Source: Wandonia haliotis | GTDB lineage: Bacteria; Bacteroidota; Bacteroidia; Flavobacteriales_D; Crocinitomicaceae | NCBI RefSeq assembly: GCF_039523435.1 | Contig: NZ_BAAAFH010000003.1 | Span: 434,001-498,000 of the forward strand | Length of the DNA stretch: 64,000 bases | Reading direction: 5' to 3' | Part shown: positions 49,711-59,666 of the stretch, in pieces | Position numbering within the stretch: the stretch's first letter is position 1 | How the letters are laid out: each line of letters starts with the position of its first letter | The notes under the pieces: model-generated | Databases searched by the model: none | What the model saw: only the letters and a program-made list of their open reading frames with translations | Told to the model about the DNA's origin: nothing | Program-made: the position numbers and the translations under genes

Positions 49711-52593
49711 ATGAGTACATTTTTAAGAAGGCATGTAGGGTCTAATGAAGCAGAGCAGAAAGCGATGCTACAGGCCGTAGGAGTTTCTTCCATTGAAGAA
49801 TTGATCGGTAAAACCATTCCTGAACATATTCGGCTGAAAGGTGAACTGAATACAAGTAAGGCGATGACAGAGCAGGAGTATCTTGCGCACATCGGAGAAC
49901 TTGCAGCGAAGAACAGGATATTCAGGTCGTACATAGGTTTGGGGTACAATGAGACAATAGTTCCTTCTGTGATTCTTAGAAATGTTCTTGAGAATCCGGG
50001 ATGGTATACAGCGTATACTCCGTACCAGGCTGAAATCTCACAAGGTCGTCTTGAGGCGTTGTTAAATTTCCAGACAATGGTGCTGGATTTGACACGTATG
50101 GAGATTGCTAACGCTTCATTGCTGGATGAGGCAACGGCTGCAGCTGAAGCAATGATTATGTTCTATAATGCACGTTCGCGTGCAGATGTAAAAGAAGGAA
50201 GAGTTCGCTTTTTTATTTCCGAATATGCTTTTCCACAAACCAAGGACGTCATCATTGGACGGGCTGAGTGTCTGGGAATAGAGTTGGTTTTCGGAGATCC
50301 GGAATCTTTTACTCCGGATAGTACATTTTTTGGTGCTTTGATTCAGTATCCTGACGGATTCGGACGAATTAAAAATATAGGTAAGTTTATTGAAGAATCG
50401 CACAATGCCGGAGTTAAGGTAGTGGTGGCAGCAGACATTATGTCTTTGGTTCTTTTGAAATCTCCGGGTGAGTTGGGTGCAGATGCCGTAGTAGGATCAA
50501 CGCAGCGATTCGGAGTTCCTATGGGATATGGAGGTCCACACGCGGCATATTTCGCAACACGTGAAGAGTTTAAGCGTCATATTCCGGGAAGAATAATCGG
50601 TGTATCTAAAGATACAGATGGAAATGTAGCTCTACGTATGGCATTACAAACCCGTGAGCAGCATATTAAACGTGATAAAGCGACTTCCAATATTTGTACT
50701 GCACAGGCACTTTTGGCTGTAATGGCGGGAATGTATGTTACCTATCATGGTCCACAGGGATTGAAAGAGATAGCAACAGATATTCATCAGAAAACAGCTT
50801 TTGTGGCTGAAGAACTGAAAAGAATGGGATATACAATTCTTGGAGAACAGTTCTTTGATACATTATGGATTGAGTTGCCTTCCGGTCTTTCAACAGAACA
50901 ACTGAAAGGTATTGCAGAAGCAAACAGAATGAATTTCCGTTATTTGGTAAATGATAAGCAATTGACATTGAGTATTGGTGAACCGACAACGGAAGAAGAT
51001 ATTCGTGATTTGTTGTATGTATTTGCGGAATTGGCGCGTGAAAAAACAGAGGAGAATCTGGAGGTTGACTACAAAACGGTAATTGCTCCTGCACATTTGA
51101 GAGAGGATTCATTCCTTACGCATGAAGTTTTCAATTCGTATCATTCGGAATCGAAAATGATGCGCTACCTGAAGCGATTGGAAAATAAAGATCTTTCATT
51201 GGTGCATAGTATGATTCCTTTAGGATCTTGTACTATGAAGTTAAATGCGGCGTCAGAATTGATACCGATAACATGGCCTTCATTTGCTAATTTGCACCCG
51301 TTTGCACCTTTAAACCAGGTGGAGGGATATCATGAAATGTTGCGTCAACTGGAAGTTGATCTATGCGAAGCTACTGGTTTTGCAGCAATGTCGTTGCAGC
51401 CTAACTCTGGTGCACAGGGAGAGTATGCAGGGCTAATGGTAATTCGTGCGTATCATGAATCACACGGAAACTTTGACAGAAAAGTATGTTTGATTCCTTC
51501 TTCGGCACATGGAACTAACCCTGCTTCTGCTGTAATGGCAGGATTTGAAGTAGTGGTTACCGCTTGTGATGAAAACGGGAACATTGATATAGAAGATTTA
51601 CGGGCTAAAGCAGATCAATATAAAGACCGGTTAGGTGCTCTTATGGTAACCTATCCTTCTACACATGGAGTGTTCGAGGAAGGAATCAGAGAGATCACTT
51701 CTATCATTCACGAAAATGGTGGACAGGTTTATATGGATGGAGCCAATATGAATGCGCAGGTAGGGTTGACAAACCCGGGTAATATCGGTGCGGATGTATG
51801 TCACCTGAATTTACACAAGACATTTGCCATACCACACGGTGGAGGTGGACCAGGGATGGGACCAATTGGAGTTGCGGCACATCTGGCGCCTTTCCTTCCG
51901 GGAAGTGTTATGGTGAAATCAGGAGGAGAGAATGCTATTCATGCAATTTCTGCTGCTCCCTGGGGAAGTGCCCTGATCCTGTTGATCTCTTACGGATACA
52001 TCAAGATGCTGGGAAGTAAAGGTCTGCGTAAATCAACAGAAAATGCAATCCTGAATGCAAATTACATCAAAGCAAGATTACAGGGGCATTACAACGTGTT
52101 GTATACCGGTAAAAACGATACGGTAGCGCATGAGATGATACTGGATTGTCGTGAGTTTAAGAAAACGGCAGAAATAGAGGTTGCGGACATTGCAAAACGT
52201 TTGATTGACTTCGGATTCCATGCTCCGACAGTATCTTTCCCTGTGGCAGGAACATTAATGGTTGAGCCTACGGAAAGTGAAGATAAAGAGGAGTTAGATC
52301 GTTTTTGCGATGCTATGATCAAAATCCGGGAAGAAATTCGGGAGGTAGAATCCGGGAAATTTGATAAGGAGAACAACTTGTTGAAAAATGCGCCACATAA
52401 TGCAGATTGTATTATCAATCTGGAATGGACATACCCGTATTCTCCAAAAGAGGCAGCCTATCCGCTTCCTTACCTTAAAGAGTGGAAATATTGGGTGCCC
52501 GTGCGAAGAATTGACAACGCTTTCGGAGACAGAAATCTGATTTGTTCCTGTCCCTCGGTAGAAAGTTATACGAATTTGGAACCGGTATCTTAA
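49711..52593 (+). CDS. gcvP: Glycine dehydrogenase (decarboxylating), P protein
   Basis: 960 residues from the ATG at 49711 (MSTFLRRHVG); the frame extends to 49675 but that part overlaps the promoter. It has the two halves of the long single-chain P protein, with PLP lysine K703 in HLNLHKTFAIPHGGGGPG. It decarboxylates glycine and passes the aminomethyl group to the lipoyl H protein. gcvH and gcvT are not nearby. No glycine-riboswitch-like sequence is visible in the short leader. A strong hairpin terminator follows. Confidence 0.97.
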   Translation: MSTFLRRHVGSNEAEQKAMLQAVGVSSIEELIGKTIPEHIRLKGELNTSKAMTEQEYLAHIGELAAKNRIFRSYIGLGYNETIVPSVILRNVLENPGWYTAYTPYQAEISQGRLEALLNFQTMVLDLTRMEIANASLLDEATAAAEAMIMFYNARSRADVKEGRVRFFISEYAFPQTKDVIIGRAECLGIELVFGDPESFTPDSTFFGALIQYPDGFGRIKNIGKFIEESHNAGVKVVVAADIMSLVLLKSPGELGADAVVGSTQRFGVPMGYGGPHAAYFATREEFKRHIPGRIIGVSKDTDGNVALRMALQTREQHIKRDKATSNICTAQALLAVMAGMYVTYHGPQGLKEIATDIHQKTAFVAEELKRMGYTILGEQFFDTLWIELPSGLSTEQLKGIAEANRMNFRYLVNDKQLTLSIGEPTTEEDIRDLLYVFAELAREKTEENLEVDYKTVIAPAHLREDSFLTHEVFNSYHSESKMMRYLKRLENKDLSLVHSMIPLGSCTMKLNAASELIPITWPSFANLHPFAPLNQVEGYHEMLRQLEVDLCEATGFAAMSLQPNSGAQGEYAGLMVIRAYHESHGNFDRKVCLIPSSAHGTNPASAVMAGFEVVVTACDENGNIDIEDLRAKADQYKDRLGALMVTYPSTHGVFEEGIREITSIIHENGGQVYMDGANMNAQVGLTNPGNIGADVCHLNLHKTFAIPHGGGGPGMGPIGVAAHLAPFLPGSVMVKSGGENAIHAISAAPWGSALILLISYGYIKMLGSKGLRKSTENAILNANYIKARLQGHYNVLYTGKNDTVAHEMILDCREFKKTAEIEVADIAKRLIDFGFHAPTVSFPVAGTLMVEPTESEDKEELDRFCDAMIKIREEIREVESGKFDKENNLLKNAPHNADCIINLEWTYPYSPKEAAYPLPYLKEWKYWVPVRRIDNAFGDRNLICSCPSVESYTNLEPVS

Positions 52594-52618
52594 ACAATAA
52601 GATATAAAAATTGAGGAG

Positions 52619-52650
52619 CCCCTTTCCGAATTTTCGGAAGGGGGTTTTTA
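52619..52650 (+). terminator. Terminator of gcvP
   Basis: CCCCTTTCCGAA (52619-52630) pairs with TTCGGAAGGGG (52633-52643), closed by a tiny loop and followed by a run of T from 52645. Confidence 0.9.
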
Positions 52651-52743
52651 TTGGAAAATATGTGGTTGTATCTCTTGAAAAATCTTCTCGGGTTAATTAC
52701 ATTTTTTTAACGTCATTCAGTAGCAAATCCCTCGAATTATTGT

Positions 52744-52751
52744 TAAATTTG
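52744..52751 (+). promoter_or_regulatory. -7 promoter element of the superoxide dismutase gene
   Basis: TAAATTTG, an exact TAnnTTTG, 28 nt before the start codon. GAGGAGAAA just after it is purine-rich and may serve as ribosome binding site. No -33 TTG is found at normal spacing. Confidence 0.5.
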
Positions 52752-52779
52752 AGGAGAAACACTAAAAAAACAGAATAAT

Positions 52780-53379
52780 ATGTCATTCGAATTACCAAAA
52801 TTACCGTACGCGTTCGATGCGTTGGAACCTCATATTGATGCTAGAACAATGGAAATCCACCATGGTAAGCACCATGCAGGATATACAAACAATCTGAATG
52901 CGGCTATCGCCGGAACAGATCTGGAAGGAAAGTCGATCGAAGAAATCTTGAAAAACTGTAAGGACAAGCCCGCTGTAAGAAATAACGGTGGAGGTTTTTA
53001 TAACCACAGTCTGTTTTGGGAAATCATGTCTCCCAATGGAGGTGGTCAGCCAACAGGAGAGCTTGCTGATGCAATCAACAGTACTTTCGGTTCTTTTGAT
53101 GCGTTCAAAGAAGAGTTCTCAAAAGCAGCAGCTACACGATTTGGTTCAGGATGGGCCTGGTTGTGTGTAGCAAACGGAAAGCTTGAAGTATGTTCAACAG
53201 CAAATCAGGATAACCCGGTTATGGGAGAAGGATGTCAGGGAACACCTATTCTTGGATTAGATGTATGGGAACATGCGTATTACCTGAATTATCAAAACCG
53301 TCGCCCGGACTATATCAATGCATTTTTTAATGTAATTAACTGGGATGAGGTAGCTAAAAGATATGCCGCTGCCAAGTAA
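52780..53379 (+). CDS. Fe/Mn superoxide dismutase
   Basis: 199 residues with no signal peptide. Metal ligands lie in MEIHHGKHHAGY, FYNHSLFWE and LDVWEHAYYLNYQNRRPDY, the standard His-His-Asp-His set. GGGQPTGEL and GSGWAWL are shared by cytoplasmic SodB-type enzymes. It removes superoxide. Metal choice (iron, manganese or either) cannot be settled by eye. Single-gene unit bounded by its own promoter and terminator. Confidence 0.96.
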   Translation: MSFELPKLPYAFDALEPHIDARTMEIHHGKHHAGYTNNLNAAIAGTDLEGKSIEEILKNCKDKPAVRNNGGGFYNHSLFWEIMSPNGGGQPTGELADAINSTFGSFDAFKEEFSKAAATRFGSGWAWLCVANGKLEVCSTANQDNPVMGEGCQGTPILGLDVWEHAYYLNYQNRRPDYINAFFNVINWDEVAKRYAAAK

Positions 53380-53401
53380 GCGAAAACAAACTGATAAAAA
53401 C

Positions 53402-53432
53402 AAAGGCGATCTGATCCAGATCGCCTTTTGTT
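53402..53432 (+). terminator. Terminator of the superoxide dismutase gene
   Basis: AAAGGCGATCT (53402-53412) pairs with AGATCGCCTTT (53418-53428), loop GATCC, followed by a short T-rich run. A-rich sequence on the left may let it serve the convergent biotin-carrier gene too. Confidence 0.88.
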
Positions 53433-53461
53433 GTAATAAAACAAAAAATATAGTTTGTAAC

Positions 53462-53929
53462 CTACTCGAATTTAATCAGTAGAGCACCTTTTTCTGCAAT
53501 ATCATTGACACCTACCAGAATCGACTTAACCGTTCCGGTTCCTTCAGCTTTAATCACATTTTCCATTTTCATAGCCTCCAACGTCAATAAGGAAGATCCT
53601 GTTTGAATAACATCACCCGGTTGAACATGAATGTGTAATACTTTTCCGGGCATAGGAGAGCGCAACTCGTCCAGTTTTTTTTCTGCTACTTTATCCAGTC
53701 CCAACTCACTAAGTAATACATGAATGGGAAGTTCCCGTTTGAGTTGAAATGAACGGTGATTTACTTTTACAGTCATTGTTCCGCTTTCTGTATCAGCTTC
53801 TTCTACTTCTCCATAAAACGTTTTTCCCTGAAAAAAAATCTTAAAAAAACGCTCATTTTCCCAGGAAACCTTCGCTCCTGAATTAGTTGTAAGTATTTCT
53901 TCGCCTAATTTCCACTTGTGTTGAGCCAT
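53462..53929 (-). CDS. Biotin carboxyl carrier domain protein
   Basis: 155 residues. The C-terminal 75 are a biotinyl domain with EAMKMENV, in which K121 would carry biotin, and SPMPGKVLHIHVQPGD ahead of it. The N-terminal half is a small beta domain (GEEILTTNSGAKVSWENERF) usual in the carrier subunits of Bacteroidota acyl-CoA carboxylases. No carboxylase or transferase gene is adjacent, so it works with partners elsewhere, probably a propionyl-CoA or methylcrotonyl-CoA type enzyme. Confidence 0.87.
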   Translation of the reverse strand: MAQHKWKLGEEILTTNSGAKVSWENERFFKIFFQGKTFYGEVEEADTESGTMTVKVNHRSFQLKRELPIHVLLSELGLDKVAEKKLDELRSPMPGKVLHIHVQPGDVIQTGSSLLTLEAMKMENVIKAEGTGTVKSILVGVNDIAEKGALLIKFE

Positions 53930-54052
53930 TTATTCATCAATTTTGCCCTAAATCTAGGAATAATGCCGTTAAAAATTAAATTGTTGCTTTTTTATTTGAT
54001 TTTATTGAGCTTTGTTTCCGTCGTTTTTGCGATTTAACTTATTCAAAGAATT

Positions 54053-56671
54053 ATGAAAAGAATTGTGACTTTTGGTTGTGCAGGACTACTCTTTATTCAG
54101 GCTTGCGGAACTGCGAAGACAAGTGCAGAGGTTGTAGACACTGATCCAGTGGTGAATCAGTACGAGATCGAATTACCCGAAAAGAAAACTTTCCCGAACG
54201 AAAGAGCAATATACAGGGCATCGGAAACCAAACTATTTAACCTTGTACATACAAAACTGGAAGTAAGTTTTGACTGGGATAAATCGTATTTGTACGGAAA
54301 AGCGACAATTTCGCTTAAGCCACATTTCTACCCACAGGACACACTTGTTCTGGATGCAAAAGGAATGGAAATTCACAGCGTAAAAATGAACGGGAAAGAC
54401 CTGACACATTCGTATGAAAACGATTTCCTGACAATACAATTGGGTAAAATAGTTACAGCGCAGGAAGAAATTACATTGGTAATTGATTATACGGCAAAAC
54501 CGGATGAAAGAGAAACGGGAGGAAGCTCGGCTATTTCTAGTGATAAAGGATTGTATTTTATCAATCCGAAAGGAGAAGATCCGGCAAAAATGCCACAAAT
54601 ATGGACACAGGGAGAGACCGAAGCGAGTTCTGTTTGGTTCCCTACAATTGATGCGCCTAATCAGAAAATGACACAAGAAATTCTGATGACGGTTGATGAT
54701 AAATACGTGACGCTTTCTAACGGAACATTGGTGAAATCTACAAAGAATGCTGATGGAACCAGAACCGATCATTGGAAACAAGAGCTTCCGCACGTTCCTT
54801 ATCTTGCCATGATGGGAGTAGGAGAGTTTAAAGTAGTAAAGGATTCCTTCACGAAGAAAGACGGTTCAAAAATAGCTGTTGATTATTTCGTAGAGCCGGA
54901 GTGGGAACCTTATGCGAAAGCGATCTTTGGAAATACACCTGAAATGATCGGTTTCTTTTCAGAGCTGTTAGGTGTGGAATATCCATGGGACAAGTATCAT
55001 CAGATTGTTGTTCGGGATTATGTTTCAGGAGCGATGGAAAATACCGGAGCAGTGGTGTTTGGAGATTTCGTGTATAAAACAGACCGGGAGTTACTCGATG
55101 GTAATTCAGAAGCAATCATTGCGCACGAGTTATTTCACCATTGGTTTGGAGATCTTGTGACGTGTGAATCCTGGTCCAACCTTCCCTTAAACGAGTCGTT
55201 TGCGAACTATTCACAGTATCTATGGGATGAACATAAATACGGTGTTGATGAAGCGGAATATCAGGCTGAAAAAGAAGCTGACGGATATTTTCAGACAGCT
55301 CAGTACCAGGGAATGCATGATATGATCTGGTTTGATTATGATGATAAAGAGCAAATGTTTGATGGACACTCGTATAATAAGGGAGGAAGAATCCTGCACA
55401 TGTTGCGTAATTATTTGGGAGATGAAGCATTCTTTGCGTCGTTGAAATACTATTTAAAGCGCCATGCTTATCGTCCGGCAGAAATTCATGAGCTTCGACT
55501 GGCATTTGAAGAAATTTCCGGAGAAGACCTGAACTGGTTTTTTAACCAGTGGTTCTTTGCAAAAGGACACCCTGTACTGGAAGTTACACAGGAAGTAAAG
55601 GATGGAAATGTTGCGGTAACAATCGAACAGAAACAAGACCTGGATGAGGTGCCATTGTATAAGTTGCCGATGAAAATAAGCGTGTTCGACGGAGCGAAAA
55701 GAAATGATTATAAAGTGGTAGTCGATAAAAGAGAACAGACATTTACGTTTTCGGTCAAAGACTCGGTTAATTCTGTAATTGTAGATGCAGATCATGTTAT
55801 ACTTGCAGAGTGGACGGATAATAAGTCAAAAGAACAATTTGTATTCCAGTTTTATAAGGGTGGAAAATATGCAGATCGTCGTGACGGATTAGCCGGAGGT
55901 GCTAAGTTGAAAGACGAAGCAGGAAAAAGAATGATACTGGATGCATTAGATGATCCGTTTTACAGAATCAGGGAATTGGCAATTACGCAATCGAATCGTG
56001 TTAAACGATCGCATACGAAAGAATTGCTGGAGAAACTTTCTGATTTGGCGGTTAATGACAAGTCCTCTACTGTACGTGCAGCAGCACTTGACTTTCTTGT
56101 AACGAATTTTGAAAGCGAAGAACTAACGAAAAAAGCGCTTGCGAATGCGATGGAGCAGGACAAATCGTATAAAGTGCTGGGGAGTGCTTTGAATGGTTTG
56201 TCGAAATCAGATGCGGAGTTGGCTATGCAAAAGGCTAAATCGCTTGAAGGTGAATCAGCACAGGCAATGTTAGTGAACATTGCGACGCTTTATGGTAAAC
56301 ACGGAACGGCTGAGAACTTTGACTTTTTTGCATCCTTGTTTAATGAGAACAAAGTAGGTGGTTTCTCTGTGTTGGGAGTTGTAGGTTCATTTGGAGCATA
56401 CGTTCGTCAGAATGATTATGAAGTACAGAAGAAAGCCCTTCCTATTTTTGAAGACCTTTCGGAGAATTCAACGGGATATATGGGATATGTTCTTCCCAAT
56501 GTACTGGCGTCTGTACCTGCAGCCATTGAGCAGCGAATTGCAAAAGAAGAAGCGCAGTTGGCTCAGTTTGAAAAAGACGGAGAGCCGGCTAGAGCAGATC
56601 AGTTAAGAAAGGCAATCAAATCAGATCAGGAATTAATGAAATCTTACCAGGAGTTGGTAGATAACCTGTAG
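54053..56671 (+). CDS. M1-family aminopeptidase lipoprotein
   Basis: 872 residues. Lipobox FIQAC (C18). The M1 domain has the exopeptidase motif GAMENTGAV and the zinc site HELFHHWFGDL with the second glutamate in NESFANY. The C-terminal third consists of helical pairs of HEAT type (LNDLAVNDKSSTVRAAALDF-like units; LANAMEQDKSYKVLGSALNG). It removes N-terminal residues from peptides, on the periplasmic or outer face. It is a stand-alone gene closed by a 19-bp palindromic terminator. Confidence 0.93.
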   Translation: MKRIVTFGCAGLLFIQACGTAKTSAEVVDTDPVVNQYEIELPEKKTFPNERAIYRASETKLFNLVHTKLEVSFDWDKSYLYGKATISLKPHFYPQDTLVLDAKGMEIHSVKMNGKDLTHSYENDFLTIQLGKIVTAQEEITLVIDYTAKPDERETGGSSAISSDKGLYFINPKGEDPAKMPQIWTQGETEASSVWFPTIDAPNQKMTQEILMTVDDKYVTLSNGTLVKSTKNADGTRTDHWKQELPHVPYLAMMGVGEFKVVKDSFTKKDGSKIAVDYFVEPEWEPYAKAIFGNTPEMIGFFSELLGVEYPWDKYHQIVVRDYVSGAMENTGAVVFGDFVYKTDRELLDGNSEAIIAHELFHHWFGDLVTCESWSNLPLNESFANYSQYLWDEHKYGVDEAEYQAEKEADGYFQTAQYQGMHDMIWFDYDDKEQMFDGHSYNKGGRILHMLRNYLGDEAFFASLKYYLKRHAYRPAEIHELRLAFEEISGEDLNWFFNQWFFAKGHPVLEVTQEVKDGNVAVTIEQKQDLDEVPLYKLPMKISVFDGAKRNDYKVVVDKREQTFTFSVKDSVNSVIVDADHVILAEWTDNKSKEQFVFQFYKGGKYADRRDGLAGGAKLKDEAGKRMILDALDDPFYRIRELAITQSNRVKRSHTKELLEKLSDLAVNDKSSTVRAAALDFLVTNFESEELTKKALANAMEQDKSYKVLGSALNGLSKSDAELAMQKAKSLEGESAQAMLVNIATLYGKHGTAENFDFFASLFNENKVGGFSVLGVVGSFGAYVRQNDYEVQKKALPIFEDLSENSTGYMGYVLPNVLASVPAAIEQRIAKEEAQLAQFEKDGEPARADQLRKAIKSDQELMKSYQELVDNL

Positions 56672-56689
56672 TAATATAAGCAAGCAACA

Positions 56690-56727
56690 ACAAAAAAGGG
56701 TTTCCGTTAACGGAAACCCTTTTTTGT
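56690..56727. terminator. Bidirectional terminator, perfect 38-bp palindrome
   Basis: The sequence is its own reverse complement over 19+19 bases, with ACAAAAAAGGGTTTCCGTT as left half. A and T runs on either side let it stop transcription from both the aminopeptidase gene and pdxJ. Confidence 0.92.
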
Positions 56728-56738
56728 AACATAATCTG

Positions 56739-57452
56739 TTATTGTAATTCTCTTTTGTACAATTGAATCGTGTTTTCCAATCCCCAGTACAAAGCGTCCG
56801 ATATGAGTGCATGACCAATGGATACTTCTAACAATCCTGGAACCTTTGCTTTAAAGAAAGCCAGGTTTTTGGTGTCGAGATCGTGTCCTGCATTAATCCC
56901 CAACCCCAACTCATTGGCGAGAATTGCTGCTTTCGTGTAGGGATTTACGGCATTTTCTTTATCGGTATGGAAGTTTTCCGCATAAGGGCCAGTATACAGT
57001 TCTATGCGATCAACACCGGTTTCTTTAGCATACTCAATGTTTACAATATTGGTGTCCACGAAGATGGAACTACGAACTCCCCATTCATGCAACTGACCAA
57101 TAATATCCTGTAGTTTTTTCAGGTGGGTTTTCGTGTCCCATCCTGCATTTGAAGTAAGAACGTGCGGAGGATCAGGGACAAGTGTTGCCTGTGCCGGGCG
57201 CACCTCTTGAATTAATTCCATGAATCGCTCATCCGGATACCCCTCAATATTAAATTCCGTAGTCACTACTTTTGCCAGATCAAAGACATCTTTCCGTGTT
57301 ATATGTCTTTCATCCGGGCGGGGGTGTACCGTGATTCCGTCAGCACCAAAACGCTCACAATCAATAGCAACCTGAACAACATTCGGAACGTCTCCTCCCC
57401 TTGCATTACGTAGGGTTGCAACTTTATTTATGTTTACACTTAATTTCGTCAT
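56739..57452 (-). CDS. pdxJ: Pyridoxine 5'-phosphate synthase
   Basis: 237 residues, the normal length. A TIM barrel with LSVNINKVATLRNARGG at the start, GITVHPRPDERHI, and GLGINAGHDLDTKNL. It closes the pyridoxine ring from 1-deoxyxylulose 5-phosphate and 3-amino-1-hydroxyacetone phosphate in the DXP-dependent vitamin B6 route. Convergent with the aminopeptidase gene and divergent from the CBS gene. Confidence 0.97.
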   Translation of the reverse strand: MTKLSVNINKVATLRNARGGDVPNVVQVAIDCERFGADGITVHPRPDERHITRKDVFDLAKVVTTEFNIEGYPDERFMELIQEVRPAQATLVPDPPHVLTSNAGWDTKTHLKKLQDIIGQLHEWGVRSSIFVDTNIVNIEYAKETGVDRIELYTGPYAENFHTDKENAVNPYTKAAILANELGLGINAGHDLDTKNLAFFKAKVPGLLEVSIGHALISDALYWGLENTIQLYKRELQ

Positions 57453-57519
57453 TTCGGAATTATTTTTGTTGTACCAAAGTTAGAGAGTTTAAATTAGATT
57501 TACTACTTTGGCTAATACA

Positions 57520-58182
57520 ATGATTGCAGCAGAATTAATAGCAGAAGACATACCGCCACTTAAACATACGGACACCGGAGAGAAGGCTTTGCGTTGGATG
57601 GATGAGTTTAAAGTATCACATTTACCTGTACTTAAAGGAAGTAACTACGTAGGTGTAGTTTCCGATAACGATATCTACGATCAGGAAGACATGTCAGACA
57701 CGTTGCATGAGATGTTCGATGTCTTGCCACGTCCTTATGTATATGATTATAATCACATTTATCATGTGATGCGAATTATGGCTGAATCAAGGGTTACGGT
57801 TGTACCGGTGCTTGACGAAAAGGAAAATTATCTGGGATGTATCAGTCTTATGGCACTTATGGTCCGGATAACTGAAATTGCAGGGATTCGCGAATCGGGA
57901 GCTATTATTGTTTTGGAGATGAATCGGGTAGATTATTCTCTGGCACATATTGCACAGTGCGTAGAAGGAAACAATGCACGTATTATCAGCAGTTACATTA
58001 CTTCGCCACTGGACTCGACCAAACTGGAAGTAACATTGAAAATAAACGAAGTAGATGTGTCTCGTATTATCCAGACATTTGAACGGTATGACTATGTTGT
58101 CAAAGCATCGTATCAAAAGTCGGATTATTATGATGATCTGAAGCAGCGTTATGATGAACTGATGAAATATTTAAATCCCTGA
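57520..58182 (+). CDS. CBS-domain protein
   Basis: 220 residues from the ATG at 57520 (MIAAELIAEDIPPLK). A TTG at 57508 is in frame but falls in TACTTTG, a near-match to the -7 promoter element, so I prefer the ATG. Two CBS domains (about 1-120) bind adenosyl nucleotides (FKVSHLPVLKGSNYVGVVSD; SRVTVVPVLDEKENYLGCIS), followed by an ACT-like end (AIIVLEMNRVDYSLAHIAQ). It is 5 nt ahead of nadK, so it may sense energy state alongside NADP synthesis; that link is inferred. Confidence 0.87.
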   Translation: MIAAELIAEDIPPLKHTDTGEKALRWMDEFKVSHLPVLKGSNYVGVVSDNDIYDQEDMSDTLHEMFDVLPRPYVYDYNHIYHVMRIMAESRVTVVPVLDEKENYLGCISLMALMVRITEIAGIRESGAIIVLEMNRVDYSLAHIAQCVEGNNARIISSYITSPLDSTKLEVTLKINEVDVSRIIQTFERYDYVVKASYQKSDYYDDLKQRYDELMKYLNP

Positions 58183-58187
58183 TTAAT

Positions 58188-59066
58188 ATGAGAGTGTCAT
58201 TGATATTCAGCGTCCTGAAAACAGAGTATTATCCGCATTTGAAGGACGTTTTTGATGTGGCTCTGGAGTTGGGATGGACGATTAATCTGGAGACGATGTA
58301 CAAATTCCAGATGCTGGAGCATTTTCCCGAGTTAGAAAGCATCGGCGAGTTTAATGATTACAAATCTTTTCAGGAGAATACAGATCTTGCACTCAGTGTC
58401 GGGGGAGATGGTACATTCTTAAAATCAGTTCTTTTTATCCGGGACAGCGGGATTCCGGTTCTCGGACTTAATATGGGACGTCTGGGATTCCTTGCTAATA
58501 TAAGTAAAGAGAGAATTAAAGAGGCATTCCTTAAATTAAAGAATGAAGAGTACACGTTTAATGAACGGTCTCTTTTGAAAATTGATTCGGAGGAAGGGTT
58601 GTTTGGTGATGAGAATTTTGCGCTGAATGAACTGACGCTTCATAAAAAGGATTCTGCTTCCATGATCTCAATAGAGGTAGATGTGAACAATGAGTATCTG
58701 AATACCTATTGGGCGGACGGACTTATTATCAGCACTCCAACAGGATCTACAGCCTACTCATTAAGTTGTGGAGGACCAATTATTACACCGGGATGTCAGG
58801 TGCATATTATTACTCCTGTAGCTCCGCACAACCTGAATGTACGACCCGTTGTGATTCCGGATAATTTCCCGATCAAAGTCTCTGCCGAAGGGCGGGACAG
58901 TACTTATCTACTTACGTTGGATTCCCGGTCGGAGTTTATCAGCCACGACTGTGTTTTGTATATCAGCAAAGCAGATTTTACAGTGAAGGTGATAGAGTTT
59001 GATGACTACACCTTTTTGGACACCATCCGGGACAAACTGCTGTGGGGATTGGACAAAAGAAATTAA
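58188..59066 (+). CDS. nadK: NAD kinase
   Basis: 292 residues. GGDGTFLKS (near 70) is the signature phosphate-binding motif, NMGRLGFLANI follows, and YWADGLIISTPTGSTAYSLS with GGPI marks the second conserved region. It phosphorylates NAD to NADP. In an operon with the CBS protein. The perfect short inverted repeat TTAAGCA-TTC-TGCTTAA at 59063-59079 overlaps its stop and may end transcription between the convergent genes. Confidence 0.97.
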   Translation: MRVSLIFSVLKTEYYPHLKDVFDVALELGWTINLETMYKFQMLEHFPELESIGEFNDYKSFQENTDLALSVGGDGTFLKSVLFIRDSGIPVLGLNMGRLGFLANISKERIKEAFLKLKNEEYTFNERSLLKIDSEEGLFGDENFALNELTLHKKDSASMISIEVDVNNEYLNTYWADGLIISTPTGSTAYSLSCGGPIITPGCQVHIITPVAPHNLNVRPVVIPDNFPIKVSAEGRDSTYLLTLDSRSEFISHDCVLYISKADFTVKVIEFDDYTFLDTIRDKLLWGLDKRN

Positions 59067-59075
59067 GCATTCTGC

Positions 59076-59657
59076 TTAACGAACTTTACCTGTTCGCATT
59101 CTTCCTCCACCCATTTGCGCCATGCGCATCTGATTTTTAGAAGCAACCTGAGAAGCCTGCTTTTTCAGCATTTTCAACTGATCACTCAACATACCATCTT
59201 TGTCAAGACGCTTTGCTTCATCGAACATGTTGATTGCTTCACGCTTGCGCCCGGTTTGTAAACAAATTCCACCGATATGCATGTGAGCAACAGCTTTATC
59301 CTGATTTGTTTTTAATCCGATAGAGAGAGCCTTTCGTAAGAATTGTTCACTTTTATTAAGCCCCATCTCCTTGGCTCCCAACATTCCTGTCAGGTAATAA
59401 TAATACGCCTGCTGACGTTTGATTAGTAACTGTGGGTGCGTGATACGCTTAAGAATTGTATAGGCTTTCTCATGATTCCCGATTCGCATTTGATTCAGAG
59501 CAAGGATAATCTGTTCATTTCTAAAGAAAGTAACAATAACAAGTGCACTTACAAGAACGAAAGAAATTCCCCATCCCCAAAAACCGGTTGCAAAAAAGTA
59601 AACGGTAAAGAAGACCGATAATACAGCAAGGACAGATTTAATAATGAAAGAAATCAT
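59076..59657 (-). CDS. Membrane protein with TPR-like helices
   Basis: 193 residues. Two membrane helices form a hairpin at the N-terminus (FIIKSVLAVLSVFFTVYFFA; WGISFVLVSALVIVTFF). The remainder is helical with TPR-like pairs (HEKAYTILKRITHPQLLIK; AVAHMHIGGICLQTGRKREA, INMFDEAKRLDKDG). The end is basic and glycine-rich (MGGGRMRTGKVR). Conserved in Flavobacteriales by memory, without assigned function. It is separated from the RidA gene by 9 nt. Confidence 0.75.
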   Translation of the reverse strand: MISFIIKSVLAVLSVFFTVYFFATGFWGWGISFVLVSALVIVTFFRNEQIILALNQMRIGNHEKAYTILKRITHPQLLIKRQQAYYYYLTGMLGAKEMGLNKSEQFLRKALSIGLKTNQDKAVAHMHIGGICLQTGRKREAINMFDEAKRLDKDGMLSDQLKMLKKQASQVASKNQMRMAQMGGGRMRTGKVR

Positions 59658-59666
59658 ATACGTGTT